NCBI RefSeq assembly: GCF_004208525.1
Contig: NZ_SGIT01000002.1
Span: 1,488,001 to 1,552,000, forward strand
Length of the DNA: 64,000 nucleotides
Direction of reading: 5' to 3'
From: Sphingobacterium corticibacterium
GTDB lineage: Bacteria; Bacteroidota; Bacteroidia; Sphingobacteriales; Sphingobacteriaceae
A program made the translations under genes and the position numbers. The notes beneath the pieces were generated by a model, which did no database searches, was not told the origin of the DNA, and worked only from the letters and a program-made list of their open reading frames with translations. Shown piece after piece: positions 17,501 to 27,009 of this stretch (position 1 is the first letter of the stretch; every line of letters starts with the position of its first letter).

Positions 17501-18835
17501 ATGGGATGTGGCAATTGCTCATCCGGAGGTGGGTGTGGTAGTGGTTCTACCGGAAATGCACCTGCAGGTTGTCAAAATAATGGCTCCTGCATGACCAGCG
17601 GATGTAATAAATTAGATGTATACGACTGGCTTTCCGACATGGATTTGCCGGCAAACTATAAACCATTCAATATTGTAGAAGTGCGATTCAAAGGATCGCG
17701 TAAAGATTTCTATATCAACACAGACAACCTTTATCTTGAAATGGGAGAAATGGTCGTCGTTGAACCCTCCACCGGAGGATACGATGTTGGACATGTGTCA
17801 TTAACCGGTGAATTGGTGCGTTTACAGTTGAAGAAAAATAATGTAAAACCGGAAACCGTCGCTAAAAAAATATACCGGAAACCAACCGAAGTTGACGTAC
17901 AGAAATATAACGCCGCCAAGGAACTGGAGTGGGAAACGATGCACCGAGCGAGAAAACTGGCGCTAGACCTGGGTTTGTCTATGAAAATTTCGGATGTCGA
18001 CTATCAAGGCGACAAAACGAAAGCGACTTTCTATTATACCGCAGAGGGGCGGGTTGATTTTCGGGAACTAATCAAACGTATGGCAGAGGCATTCCGCATC
18101 CGTATCGAAATGCGGCAGATTGGGATGCGTCAGGAAGCCAGCCGCTTAGGTGGCCTTGGTTCTTGCGGCCGCGAGCTATGCTGCTCTACCTGGTTAACAG
18201 ATTTTAAAACTGTTTCTACCGCAGCAGCACGATATCAAAACCTTTCATTGAATACACTGAAGCTAGCCGGGCAATGCGGTAAATTAAAATGCTGCCTTAA
18301 CTACGAGCTTGACAGTTATATGGATGCGCTAAAGGATATCCCATCCAACGTCGATCGATTGGATACCGAAGCGGGAACAGCGTTCTTGCAGAAGACCGAT
18401 ATCTTCAAAAAGATCATGTGGTATTCCTATCCGGGCGCAGAAAGTTGGATTCCGTTGGAAGTATATAAAGTGCGTGAATATGCAGAAATGAATAAGGAGG
18501 GTCGCAAATCACAAGATTTAACGGTTCATCAGCAACCTGTAGAGGAAATAGAGAAACCGATCTCCTATGACTATGAAAATGTGGTGGGACAAGACTCCTT
18601 AACTCGCTTAGACGATAAGAACAAGAAACGAAGAAAGAAGAAGCCTAAGGGTAAAAAAGAGACCAATACCAGTGGAAATAAAATTGTATCGCTAAAGAAA
18701 GTAGAGACAAACGAAAAAAAAATCGTTACATCTGAAGAAGAAAATACCAATGGGAACAAACCCAAAAAACGGTTTAATCGGAATAAGAATAGAAACAAGA
18801 ACAAAACACCAAATAACAATAAAGGCGATAGCTAG
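17501..18835 (+). CDS. ricT: PSP1/RicT family protein with Cys/Gly-rich N-terminus
   Basis: The RicT (YaaT) homologue. In Bacillus, RicT joins RicA and RicF in an Fe-S complex affecting RNA processing. The PSP1 core spans about residues 55-330, with Cys-rich GGLGSCGRELCCS and GQCGKLKCCLNYE as its signatures. Two extensions stand out: six Cys in the first 35 residues among Gly/Ser, and a 100-residue Lys/Asn-rich tail that is probably disordered. Total length is 444 residues. The 3' end overlaps the next gene (gldH) by 86 bp if that gene's only ATG is used. Confidence 0.88.
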   Translation: MGCGNCSSGGGCGSGSTGNAPAGCQNNGSCMTSGCNKLDVYDWLSDMDLPANYKPFNIVEVRFKGSRKDFYINTDNLYLEMGEMVVVEPSTGGYDVGHVSLTGELVRLQLKKNNVKPETVAKKIYRKPTEVDVQKYNAAKELEWETMHRARKLALDLGLSMKISDVDYQGDKTKATFYYTAEGRVDFRELIKRMAEAFRIRIEMRQIGMRQEASRLGGLGSCGRELCCSTWLTDFKTVSTAAARYQNLSLNTLKLAGQCGKLKCCLNYELDSYMDALKDIPSNVDRLDTEAGTAFLQKTDIFKKIMWYSYPGAESWIPLEVYKVREYAEMNKEGRKSQDLTVHQQPVEEIEKPISYDYENVVGQDSLTRLDDKNKKRRKKKPKGKKETNTSGNKIVSLKKVETNEKKIVTSEEENTNGNKPKKRFNRNKNRNKNKTPNNNKGDS

Positions 18836-19286
18836 ATGTGTTTTTGGATTTTTTCTGCTATTTTTTGTGCTGGCTTGTGCCAACGAACCTTTTTATGACG
18901 TCTATAAATCGACGACAAACAGACGGTGGCATCATCATGAGCGACAAACGTTTCAGGTGCAGATAGACCAAAATAATGGCCCATATGATGTCTGGGTCTA
19001 TATAAGACATACTGGTGAGTACGATTTTGCAAACTTGTTTTTTCTTTCACATGAAACCGGACCAGGGCTAAAAGACACTTCTTACAGGCATGAGTTTACA
19101 CTAGCCACGTCAGATGGACGCTGGACAGGAAAAAGTGCGGGTAATCTATATGAGAACAGGCGTCTTCTGAAAGAAAATTATACTTTTCCGGATACGGGTA
19201 TGTATACTTTCGAAATCGAACAAAATATGCAGGAAAATCCGATATTGGATATTACAGATGTCGGCTTAAAAATTGTTAGAAAGTAA
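18750..19286 (+). CDS. gldH: GldH-type lipoprotein
   Basis: A 178-residue lipoprotein: a hydrophobic stretch VFGFFLLFFVLAC ends in a lipobox Cys, followed by NEPFYDVYKST. The ricT-gldH-lpxK order and the sequence match GldH, first defined as a gliding gene in Flavobacterium but kept in non-gliding Bacteroidota, where its role is unclear. The only in-frame ATG is at 18750, giving a long basic N-region of about 29 residues and an 86-bp overlap with ricT. A later non-ATG start near the hydrophobic core is possible. The stop overlaps the lpxK start (TAATG). Confidence 0.8.
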   Translation: MGTNPKNGLIGIRIETRTKHQITIKAIARCVFGFFLLFFVLACANEPFYDVYKSTTNRRWHHHERQTFQVQIDQNNGPYDVWVYIRHTGEYDFANLFFLSHETGPGLKDTSYRHEFTLATSDGRWTGKSAGNLYENRRLLKENYTFPDTGMYTFEIEQNMQENPILDITDVGLKIVRK

Positions 19287-20317
19287 TGGTTAAGTTCGTT
19301 CGTTGGCTGCTTTTCCCTTTTTCTATTTTATATGCGGCGATAGTACTGCTCCGGAACTGGGCTTACGACAACCAACTTTATAACAGTACTTCTTTTCATT
19401 TTCCTGTCATCATTATTGGGAACCTGTCCGTAGGCGGTACAGGAAAAAGTCCGATGACGGAATATGTGCTTCGACTGATTAAGCCCCACCTAAATATAGC
19501 TGTTCTCAGCCGCGGATACGGACGGAGAACCAAGGGATTTCGATATGTAAACATAGACGATTCTGCTGAACTGACAGGAGATGAACCTCTCCAAATAAAA
19601 CGTAAATTTCCAGATGCTACGGTGATTGTCTGTGAAAACCGCGTGCGAGGAATTGAGCAGGTTCAGGGTCAAGTTGATGCCGTACTGCTCGATGATGCTT
19701 ATCAACACCGTAAGCTAAGGCCCAGTTTTTCTATATTGTTGCTTGATTATGAATCATTACAACACCCTATTCTGCCGTTACCTACCGGAAATTTTAGAGA
19801 AATGCTGCCGGCTTGTAAACGTGCCGACACCATTGTGATTACCAAATGTCCGGATACTGTTCCCGCCCAAATGAAATTCTCTATAGAGTCGAGGTTTCGT
19901 AAATACACTTCCGTACCCTTATTTTATACAAAAATTGGTTACCAAAAGTTACAGATGAAAAACGGCCTCCTATTAGACGACACACAACTGGGTGATACTG
20001 TTGCTTTAGTCGTAACGGGTATCGCAAAACCACAACCGTTAGTATCCTATTTAAAACCAAAATTTAAAGAAATCATTCATTTATCTTTCCGTGATCATCA
20101 CCAGTTTTCACCGGACGACCTGGATAAAATAAGCCAAACCTTTCAACATATAGACTCCCTCCAGAAGGTTATGATTACGACAGAAAAGGATTTACAACGA
20201 TTACCATCGTCATTCGTAGACCAACATCCGCTATATTTTCTTCCTATAGACCAAGTGTTTTTATTTGGCGATGCGCACATGTTCGATGCGATAGTAAAGC
20301 GTGCGTTCTCCTCTTAA
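19286..20317 (+). CDS. lpxK: Tetraacyldisaccharide 4'-kinase LpxK
   Basis: Adds the 4'-phosphate to the lipid A disaccharide precursor at the inner membrane. An N-terminal membrane-anchoring segment (WLLFPFSILYAAIVLLRNW) precedes the P-loop region GNLSVGGTGKSPM (about residues 46-58) and the AVLSRGYGRRTKG block. DAVLLDDAYQHRKLRP is the conserved Asp/His region. The length of 343 residues is normal. The ATG overlaps the gldH stop by one base, so the two are translationally coupled. Confidence 0.94.
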   Translation: MVKFVRWLLFPFSILYAAIVLLRNWAYDNQLYNSTSFHFPVIIIGNLSVGGTGKSPMTEYVLRLIKPHLNIAVLSRGYGRRTKGFRYVNIDDSAELTGDEPLQIKRKFPDATVIVCENRVRGIEQVQGQVDAVLLDDAYQHRKLRPSFSILLLDYESLQHPILPLPTGNFREMLPACKRADTIVITKCPDTVPAQMKFSIESRFRKYTSVPLFYTKIGYQKLQMKNGLLLDDTQLGDTVALVVTGIAKPQPLVSYLKPKFKEIIHLSFRDHHQFSPDDLDKISQTFQHIDSLQKVMITTEKDLQRLPSSFVDQHPLYFLPIDQVFLFGDAHMFDAIVKRAFSS

Positions 20318-20561
20318 CAGACAACCTGCCGATATTCGAGGTTACCCGCTGCGGCACCCAGACTTTTAATATATACACTATAGATTATACGTAAACTGAT
20401 ACGGATTAGCACGGGATTAGTATCTGTATTTATACGGTAATGTCGTTAAGAAATGTTAAAATGTAACACATTTGATACATATCACGCAACAAACCTGGGC
20501 TATAATGAGTTATATAATTAGAAATAACACAATAGTGGTTTAACAATTAAAATATAATGTC

Positions 20562-20993
20562 ATGAAAAAATTATTTTTAACAGGAATCAGCTTATTATTT
20601 GCACTAACGTTAACATTTGCTCAAGATGCAAATCCGGAAGACAAAGCAAGAGAAAAAGTAGCGAAATTAACAGAGAAATTAACATTAACAGATGAACAGC
20701 AAACTTCTGTCTATGATATCGTTTTGGAGCATGCAAAAGCAAAACAGGCATTAAAAGCAGATGCTTCACAATCGCCGGAGGCGTTAGCGGAGGCAAAGGG
20801 TAGATTGCAGGAAACAACAGATGCTCAAATCAAGGAAAAACTGTCTGATGAACAAAAGACACAATACGACAGGATAATTGCGGAGCGTCCACAAGAAGAA
20901 ACGCCTGCTCCTGCTACACCGATCGTCACACCACCAGTGGAACCAGCGGAACCAGCACAGCCTATGGAACCGCAACAACCCATTAGCGAGTAA
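20562..20993 (+). CDS. Small secreted protein with Pro-rich tail (periplasmic helical type)
   Basis: A 143-residue protein with a clear Sec signal (MKKLFLTGISLLFALTLTFA, cleavage before QDANPED). The mature part is helical and charged, with LTDEQQTSVYDIVLEHAKAKQAL and KEKLSDEQKTQYDRIIAERP, resembling the LTxxQ/Spy-like periplasmic proteins common in Bacteroidota. The last 35 residues are rich in Pro, Glu and Ala and probably disordered. A chaperone-like role is only a guess from fold similarity. It stands alone after a 244-bp gap in which I see no other gene, and ends at a strong terminator facing dnaA. Confidence 0.75.
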   Translation: MKKLFLTGISLLFALTLTFAQDANPEDKAREKVAKLTEKLTLTDEQQTSVYDIVLEHAKAKQALKADASQSPEALAEAKGRLQETTDAQIKEKLSDEQKTQYDRIIAERPQEETPAPATPIVTPPVEPAEPAQPMEPQQPISE

Positions 20994-21012
20994 TAGATCA
21001 TTTGATTTTCAT

Positions 21013-21047
21013 AAAAAAGCGAAACCTTAAATCGGTTTCGCTTTTTT
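21013..21047. terminator. Bidirectional terminator between the small secreted protein gene and dnaA
   Basis: A perfect 14-bp inverted repeat (21013-21026 with 21034-21047) has a 7-base loop. A-runs on one arm and T-runs on the other make it work in both directions between convergent genes. Confidence 0.9.
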
Positions 21048-21086
21048 ACATTCAAAAATAAACTTAAATAATAATGTTTTCTTTTA

Positions 21087-22514
21087 TTAAGACGACTTCA
21101 GCTTCTTCTGGATATCCTGAACATACGTTTTAAACTTCTTATCTGTTTCAATTAAATCTTCTACCGTTTGGCAAGCATAGATCACCGTGGAGTGATCACG
21201 TCCACCAAAAAAGTTTCCAATTGACTTTAAAGAAGATTTTGTATGGCTTTTCGCTAAATACATCGAGATTTGGCGAGCTTGTACAATCTCCCGTTTACGA
21301 ACTTTCGATTTTACCATTTCTACCGGTACCTCAAAATACTCACAAACTAGTTTTTGGATATACTCCATGGAAATTTCTTTATGTGTATTTTTCACAAAGT
21401 TCTTCAACATGGATTTTGCTAAATTGAGGTCAATTTCCTTTTTATTTAAGGTCGATTGAGCCAATAAAGAAACCATAGCTCCCTCCAATTCACGGACACT
21501 GTTGTCAATCTGTGTTGCAACAAATTCAACCACATTTTCGGGTAACTCAATACCATCAGAATACATTTTTTTCTTCAAGATAGCCATTCGAGTCTCTAAA
21601 TCCGGAACCTGAATATCTGCAGATAACCCCCATTTGAAACGACTTAATAAACGCTCTTCCAAACCAGACAAATCTTTTGGTGCTTTGTCTGATGTTAAGA
21701 TAATCTGTTTACCAGATTGATGTAGATGATTGAAAATATGGAAGAAGATATCTTGCGTTTTTTCTTTACCCGCAAAATTGTGCACATCATCCATAATAAT
21801 CACATCCATTGCCTGGTAAAAATTCACAAAATCATTAATCGTATTATTTTTTAAAGAGTCTACAAATTGCTGACAGAATTTTTCACAGGAAACATATATA
21901 ACTAATTTGTCGGGTAAATTTTTCTTGATTTCGTTACCAATCGCTTGAGCCAAATGCGTTTTCCCCAGACCTACATCTCCATAAAGCATTAAAGGGTTAA
22001 AAGAAGTACCTCCCGGCTTGTTTGAAACTGCAAAACCTGCCGAACGTGCCAATCGATTACATTCTCCTTCAATAAAATTATCAAATGTATAATGTGTATT
22101 TAACTGTGGGTCTACCTGCAATTTCTTTAATCCGGGAATAACAAAAGGATTCTTGATATTTTTATTTAATGCTACGGGAACAGGAATAGATTGCTTTTTT
22201 CCTTCTGCACCATTTCCATTGGAAGGGATATTGGTGGTATAAGGAGTATTAGCAGAAGATTTATCCACAATAATATTGTATTCCAAACGCCCTTGCTCCC
22301 CCAAAAATTTCTTAATTGTCTTACGCAGAATACCTACATAATGTTCCTCCAACCATTCGTAAAAAAATACTGAAGGCACTTGAATAGTTAAAACGTTACC
22401 ATTCAAACCTACTGCTTTAACAGGCTCAAACCAGGTCTTAAAACTTTGCGCAGGTATATTGTCTTTGATGATCTGAAGACAGCTATTCCAAACACTTGTA
22501 CACGTTTTTTCCAT
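21087..22514 (-). CDS. dnaA: Chromosomal replication initiator protein DnaA
   Basis: Binds DnaA boxes and opens the origin. I start at 22514 (MEKTCTSVWNSCLQIIKD), which aligns with known DnaA N-termini; 13 extra in-frame codons upstream look non-native. Domain I covers residues 1-85, a variable linker to about 130, then the AAA+ domain with Walker A GDVGLGKTH and Walker B IIMDDVH. Domain IV carries GRDHSTVIYAC, the DnaA-box recognition signature. Length is 475 residues. It is not flanked by dnaN; no DnaA-box cluster lies in its own upstream region. Confidence 0.97.
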   Translation of the reverse strand: MEKTCTSVWNSCLQIIKDNIPAQSFKTWFEPVKAVGLNGNVLTIQVPSVFFYEWLEEHYVGILRKTIKKFLGEQGRLEYNIIVDKSSANTPYTTNIPSNGNGAEGKKQSIPVPVALNKNIKNPFVIPGLKKLQVDPQLNTHYTFDNFIEGECNRLARSAGFAVSNKPGGTSFNPLMLYGDVGLGKTHLAQAIGNEIKKNLPDKLVIYVSCEKFCQQFVDSLKNNTINDFVNFYQAMDVIIMDDVHNFAGKEKTQDIFFHIFNHLHQSGKQIILTSDKAPKDLSGLEERLLSRFKWGLSADIQVPDLETRMAILKKKMYSDGIELPENVVEFVATQIDNSVRELEGAMVSLLAQSTLNKKEIDLNLAKSMLKNFVKNTHKEISMEYIQKLVCEYFEVPVEMVKSKVRKREIVQARQISMYLAKSHTKSSLKSIGNFFGGRDHSTVIYACQTVEDLIETDKKFKTYVQDIQKKLKSS

Positions 22515-22884
22515 TCTTAAATTGTTAATAACTTGAAAACCAATATTTGACAAAAAAATTGTTTAAAACTTTCGCTTAAGACGAAGATGACAAAAAAAAA
22601 CGACCTAAAAAACTAAAAAATCAAAAAAAACATAACAAACTAATTATCAAATTATTAAACAATAAAATAATGCTTTTTCATCGAATAAAATGTCCTTAAA
22701 AATATTTTTTCAACATCTCGGCTTATCCCTTTTAAATGAAACTTTTTCTGTATCAGAAAAACGCAATACCTTCTTTAATGTGGAAAACTATTAGGTTTTT
22801 TTCATGTATAAATATAAAGAATATTCAAACACAAAAAAAGGCAGAATTGTTAAATTCTGCCGTTATTTTCTTTATGTGGTTATA
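22515..22884. other. 370-bp AT-rich gap between dnaA and dxs
   Basis: Very A/T-rich, with A-runs upstream of dnaA, where the dnaA promoter must lie. No good TAnnTTTG box and no DnaA-box cluster were found. The left-facing dxs terminator is at 22833-22861. No gene is evident. Confidence 0.6.
22833..22861 (-). terminator. Terminator of dxs
   Basis: A perfect 9-bp stem (22840-22848 with 22853-22861) with a GTTA loop (plus-strand reading), followed on the minus strand by seven T residues, 24 bases after the dxs stop. Confidence 0.88.
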
Positions 22885-24813
22885 CTACGACACCATCGTA
22901 TCGGTTTTTATTCCAGCAGCTAATTTTCTAACTTGGGTTGCAATAGACAATGCATCATATCCGCATATCCTCCAGAGTTCTGCTTGTTCACCATGTTCAA
23001 CGATTTCATCGGGGATCCCTAATCGAACCAACTTCGCCCCATAACCGTGATCTGCCATAAATTCTAAAACGGCAGATCCCACACCTCCCATAATGCTTCC
23101 GTCTTCTACCGTAATAACTTTATTGAATTTTTTAAATACCTTATGTAACAAACCTTCGTCCAACGGCTTAGCAAAGCGTAAATCATAATGAGCAGGATAA
23201 ATTCCCTCTTCATTTAATGTTTGAACAGCTTTCACGACTTCATTTCCGATAGCGCCAAAACTAAGAATAGCAACTTCTTCCCCGTCATGAAGTTTGCGTC
23301 CTTTGCCAATCTCAAGCTTAACGAACGGGCGTTTCCAATCTACCATCACGCCTTTACCACGTGGATAGCGAATTACAAATGGTCCTGTATTTGGCATTTG
23401 TGCGGTATACATTAAGTTTCGTAGTTCCTCTTCATTCATCGGAGCAGAAACAATCAAATTAGGAATACAACGCATATATACGATATCATATGCTCCATGA
23501 TGTGTAGGTCCGTCAGCACCGACAACCCCTGCGCGATCCAAACAAAAAACGACATTCAATTTCTGCAATGCTACATCATGGATGACCTGATCATAAGCCC
23601 GTTGCATAAACGAAGAATATATATTACAAAAAGGTATTAACCCCTGCGTAGCTAAACCGGCACTAAATGTTACTGCATGCTGCTCGGCTATGCCCACATC
23701 AAAAGCGCGATCAGGCATGGCTTTCATCATAATATTCAATGATGAACCTGAAGGCATTGCCGGCGTGATCCCCATAATTTTATCGTTAGCTTCTGCTAAC
23801 TCTACTAAAGTATGTCCAAAAACATCTTGATATTTCGGTGGTTGAGGTTTATCTAAAACGGCTTTCTTAATCTCTCCTGTAATTTTATCAAATAAACCTG
23901 GAGCATGCCATGTTGTTTGATCTTTCTCTGCCAATGCATATCCTTTACCCTTCACAGTCACAGCATGTAATAACTTTGGTCCAGGAATATGTTTTAGATC
24001 TTCAATGGTTTTCGCTAGTTTCGTCACATCATGTCCATCTACGGGACCAAAATAACGGAAATTCAGTGACTCGAATAGATTGGCATTCTTCAGTAATGTC
24101 CCTTTAATACTTTGCTCCAATTTCTTTGCCCATCCATAGGCGTCTGGCCCATTCTTCGAAATTTTAGCTAATACAGCAATCAGGTCATCTCTAAATTTAT
24201 TATAGCTTCTAGACGTTGTAATACTAGTCAAGTACTCTTTCATCGCCCCCACATTGGGATCAATAGACATGCAGTTATCGTTGAGTATGACCAACAAATT
24301 GGATTTTTCAATCCCCGCATGATTTAAGGCTTCGAATGCCATCCCCCCAGTTAGCGCACCGTCACCGATTACTGCTACATGTTGTCTATCTTTCTCTCCT
24401 TTATATTCCGAGGCGACGGCCATTCCCAACGCGGCAGAAATAGAGGTAGAAGAATGTCCTACACCAAAAGCATCATATTCGCTCTCGCTTCTTTTTGGAA
24501 AACCAGATACTCCTCCCAGAATCCGATTAGTATGAAAGGTCTCTTTTCTTCCTGTTAATATTTTATGCCCATACGCTTGATGCCCTACATCAAAAATAAC
24601 TTGATCGTAAGGTGTGTTCAATACATAATGTAATGCAACGGTTAATTCTACGACACCCAAACTAGCTGCAAAATGTCCACCGTTCACGGAAACAATATCA
24701 ACAATGAATTGCCTCAATTCACGACATACTTCTTCCAAATCACTTGGTTTCAGTTTCCTAAGGTCGGACGGATAATTTATTTGTTGTAATAGTGGACCTG
24801 CCTCTACTTGCAT
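22885..24813 (-). CDS. dxs: 1-deoxy-D-xylulose-5-phosphate synthase
   Basis: First enzyme of the MEP isoprenoid pathway: condenses pyruvate and glyceraldehyde 3-phosphate using thiamine diphosphate. [18 protein letters not shown]...LNDNCMSI is the ThDP/Mg motif (GDG to about 30 residues to N), and the early [13 protein letters not shown] and [18 protein letters not shown] blocks are conserved. The length of 642 residues is normal. It lies between dnaA and divergent scpA and is not clustered with other isoprenoid genes. A TAAGTTTG box at 24839-24846 (minus strand) may be its promoter. Confidence 0.96.
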   Translation of the reverse strand: MQVEAGPLLQQINYPSDLRKLKPSDLEEVCRELRQFIVDIVSVNGGHFAASLGVVELTVALHYVLNTPYDQVIFDVGHQAYGHKILTGRKETFHTNRILGGVSGFPKRSESEYDAFGVGHSSTSISAALGMAVASEYKGEKDRQHVAVIGDGALTGGMAFEALNHAGIEKSNLLVILNDNCMSIDPNVGAMKEYLTSITTSRSYNKFRDDLIAVLAKISKNGPDAYGWAKKLEQSIKGTLLKNANLFESLNFRYFGPVDGHDVTKLAKTIEDLKHIPGPKLLHAVTVKGKGYALAEKDQTTWHAPGLFDKITGEIKKAVLDKPQPPKYQDVFGHTLVELAEANDKIMGITPAMPSGSSLNIMMKAMPDRAFDVGIAEQHAVTFSAGLATQGLIPFCNIYSSFMQRAYDQVIHDVALQKLNVVFCLDRAGVVGADGPTHHGAYDIVYMRCIPNLIVSAPMNEEELRNLMYTAQMPNTGPFVIRYPRGKGVMVDWKRPFVKLEIGKGRKLHDGEEVAILSFGAIGNEVVKAVQTLNEEGIYPAHYDLRFAKPLDEGLLHKVFKKFNKVITVEDGSIMGGVGSAVLEFMADHGYGAKLVRLGIPDEIVEHGEQAELWRICGYDALSIATQVRKLAAGIKTDTMVS

Positions 24814-24926
24814 AGTTTCGTTTATATAAAATAAGTTACAAACTTAACAACTTATTCCCTAAACTACAGAACAATAAACGCAAATAAAAGTTTATTACTG
24901 TTAAAAATAGTATACACGAGTGTGTA

Positions 24927-24947
24927 AACAATATATGATATATTGTT
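24927..24947. repeat. 10-bp-arm palindrome in the dxs/scpA divergent gap
   Basis: AACAATATAT at 24927-24936 and its exact complement at 24938-24947 are separated by one G. It has the size and symmetry of a repressor operator, but AT-rich DNA forms such palindromes easily. Confidence 0.5.
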
Positions 24948-24961
24948 AATAGAACATCAAT

Positions 24962-24970
24962 TGTGGATAA
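24962..24970 (-). promoter_or_regulatory. Exact consensus DnaA box upstream of scpA
   Basis: The plus strand reads TGTGGATAA, the exact complement of TTATCCACA. It is single, lies 46 bp before the scpA ATG, and is just downstream of the palindrome. It may mark DnaA control of scpA or dxs, or be chance. Confidence 0.45.
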
Positions 24971-25000
24971 AATATGAGGTAGCTTTAGCGCACAATTTTT

Positions 25001-25008
25001 TATTTTTG
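25001..25008 (+). promoter_or_regulatory. Candidate -7 box for scpA
   Basis: TATTTTTG matches TAnnTTTG and ends 8 bases before the scpA ATG, implying a very short leader. Confidence 0.5.
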
Positions 25009-25016
25009 AGCAAGCT

Positions 25017-25790
25017 ATGCAAACAGCAGGTTACGAAATCAAACTAGCGCAATTTGAAGGTCCTTTTGACCTATTGCTTTTCTTTATTGAAAGGGATGAA
25101 TTAAACATCCATGACATTCCTATTTCTAATATAACGGATGATTTTTTAGACTATATTCAGAAAATGCAGTCTTTGAATATAGAGCTCGCCAGCGAATTTA
25201 TATTTGTTGCTTCTACGTTGATGCGTATCAAAGCCAAAATGCTTTTGCCACGTCCAGAGTTGGATGACACGGAAAACGAGATAGATCTGAAGAAGGAACT
25301 GACCCAAAAGCTTATTTTATATAAGCAATTTAAGGAAGTATGTGAGAAGTTGCGGGTATTAGAGGATAATCGAACGAGATTACATGCCCGAGGAAATATA
25401 GCCAAGGATAATAAAATGGTGAGGTATACCGATACCACAGAAGAAGAATTATCTTCTTTTGACTTATACAAACTCTTGATGATATACGAAAAGTTGATGT
25501 TCAATTTTACCCATCGCGTTCAAGAAGCTACCCATACCGTTGTAAAATTCCCATATACGATTGAACAGCAGAAAAAAGCTATTGCACAACTGATAGAATT
25601 GAATAAAAAACTGGATTTTCAGCAGATCATTAAAAGCTCAGAGAACAAAGTACAACTCGTATTCAATTTTTTGGCGATTCTGGAGATGCTTCAACAACGT
25701 TTACTAGAAATAGAAATCGGACTAGGTTTCAATAATTTCTCCATCGGAAAAAAGGAAGAATTTTGCTATGAGTCCGAATATGTAGCTTAG
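25017..25790 (+). CDS. scpA: Segregation and condensation protein A (kleisin)
   Basis: ScpA is the kleisin that closes the SMC ring in chromosome condensation. The N-terminal FEGPFDLLLFFIERDELNIHDIPISNIT is the family signature (Smc-head binding), followed by ASEFIFVASTLMRIKAKMLLPRPE. Charged helices fill the middle, and a winged-helix end carries QLVFNFLAILEMLQQRLL. Length is 257 residues. scpB and smc are not in the window. It overlaps convergent glycerate kinase by 4 bp. Confidence 0.93.
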   Translation: MQTAGYEIKLAQFEGPFDLLLFFIERDELNIHDIPISNITDDFLDYIQKMQSLNIELASEFIFVASTLMRIKAKMLLPRPELDDTENEIDLKKELTQKLILYKQFKEVCEKLRVLEDNRTRLHARGNIAKDNKMVRYTDTTEEELSSFDLYKLLMIYEKLMFNFTHRVQEATHTVVKFPYTIEQQKKAIAQLIELNKKLDFQQIIKSSENKVQLVFNFLAILEMLQQRLLEIEIGLGFNNFSIGKKEEFCYESEYVA

Positions 25791-26935
25791 TTCTTTTTAT
25801 TACGACAAGCCAGTATATTTCCTAAAGCTTTGGCGGTACGACGAAGATTCTGTTCCGTGTTTGCAAGTGCTTTAGCCAGCGGCATAGCTTCGTGACTAAT
25901 GGGCAGCAGTACATCAAACATATCTAATAACGCAGATGAAGGTTCTAATGGTACTTTTCCTGCTATCCCAGCAATCGGAATTCCATATTGCTTTGCTAAC
26001 AAAGCCACGCCTGCCGGACCTTTGCCCGAGAGTGTCTGCTCATCGAGACTACCCTCACCTGTAATAATCCAATCAGCCGTTTTTATAACTTCTTCAAAGC
26101 CCGTCTTTTGCAGAAAATAAGCTATTCCATTCACCAATTGCGCATTGGCTAAGGCGTACATACCGGCAGCTGCGCCCCCCGCCGTACCTCCGGAAACGAC
26201 CTCCGCCATATTCTTTCCCGTCTCTTTTAAAACAATATCACTTAACTGATATAGAAAGTTATCTAAAACCTTCACTTGTTCTCGAGAAGCTCCCTTTTGT
26301 GGTCCGAAAACATGCGCTGCCCCTTCCTCTCCGAGAAGACGATTTTCTACATCACAAAGAATCTTAATGTCGATTTTTAATATGCTTTTGTCCAGCCCAC
26401 TTGTGTCAATACGTTCTAGAGATTGCAATTGTTCAGGAATTGGGTCAAGCTCTTTTCCATTCTTATCAAAAAAACGTACACCAAGCGTATGAAGCATACC
26501 ACACCCACCGTCCACCGTTGCAGAACCGCCCATCCCTAAAATAATCTGATCTACTTTATGATGATCCAACGCATGCAGTATTAATTCCCCCGTACCTTTA
26601 CTACTCGCATGAAGCGGATTCCGTTCTTCTGTTTTTATCAAACGGATACCCGATGCATTCGCCATTTCAATGATAGCTGTTTTTCCTCCGTCAACCAAAC
26701 TATATGAAGCTTCAACACGCGTTCCCAATGGTCCCATAACCGTAATTGTGACTAGCTTACCCGCTAATTTTTCATGCAAAAGTTTACATGTACCGTCACC
26801 TCCATCGCCAATAGGAAAAAGCGTTACACGACAGTCCAAACGACTCTGGGAGAAACCTTCATGTAGTGCCTCTGCAACCTTTCGTGCGTCTAGATTGTGT
26901 TTAAATGCATTTGGAGCAATAAGAAGATGTAGCAT
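25787..26935 (-). CDS. Glycerate kinase (GlxK/GarK family)
   Basis: Phosphorylates D-glycerate to 2- or 3-phosphoglycerate. N-terminal LIAPNAFKHNLDARKVAEALHEG and the glycine-rich PIGDGGDGTC are conserved, as are GMGGSATVDGGCGML (about residues 133-147) and the C-terminal TGEGSLDEQTLSGKGPAGVA. The length of 382 residues matches the family. It stands alone between scpA and the acyl-CoA block; no glyoxylate or glucarate genes lie nearby, so the source of glycerate is unknown. Confidence 0.92.
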   Translation of the reverse strand: MLHLLIAPNAFKHNLDARKVAEALHEGFSQSRLDCRVTLFPIGDGGDGTCKLLHEKLAGKLVTITVMGPLGTRVEASYSLVDGGKTAIIEMANASGIRLIKTEERNPLHASSKGTGELILHALDHHKVDQIILGMGGSATVDGGCGMLHTLGVRFFDKNGKELDPIPEQLQSLERIDTSGLDKSILKIDIKILCDVENRLLGEEGAAHVFGPQKGASREQVKVLDNFLYQLSDIVLKETGKNMAEVVSGGTAGGAAAGMYALANAQLVNGIAYFLQKTGFEEVIKTADWIITGEGSLDEQTLSGKGPAGVALLAKQYGIPIAGIAGKVPLEPSSALLDMFDVLLPISHEAMPLAKALANTEQNLRRTAKALGNILACRNKKN

Positions 26936-27009
26936 CTTAGGCGTTTAGAAAACTAAATATGACACATAAATTAAACCAACAGATCTCATATTACAACTAT
27001 CTATGAAAC

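Noticed and set aside
22515..22884. Origin beside dnaA
   Set aside because: The gap is AT-rich but holds no cluster of DnaA-box-like sites, and GC skew does not change sign here.
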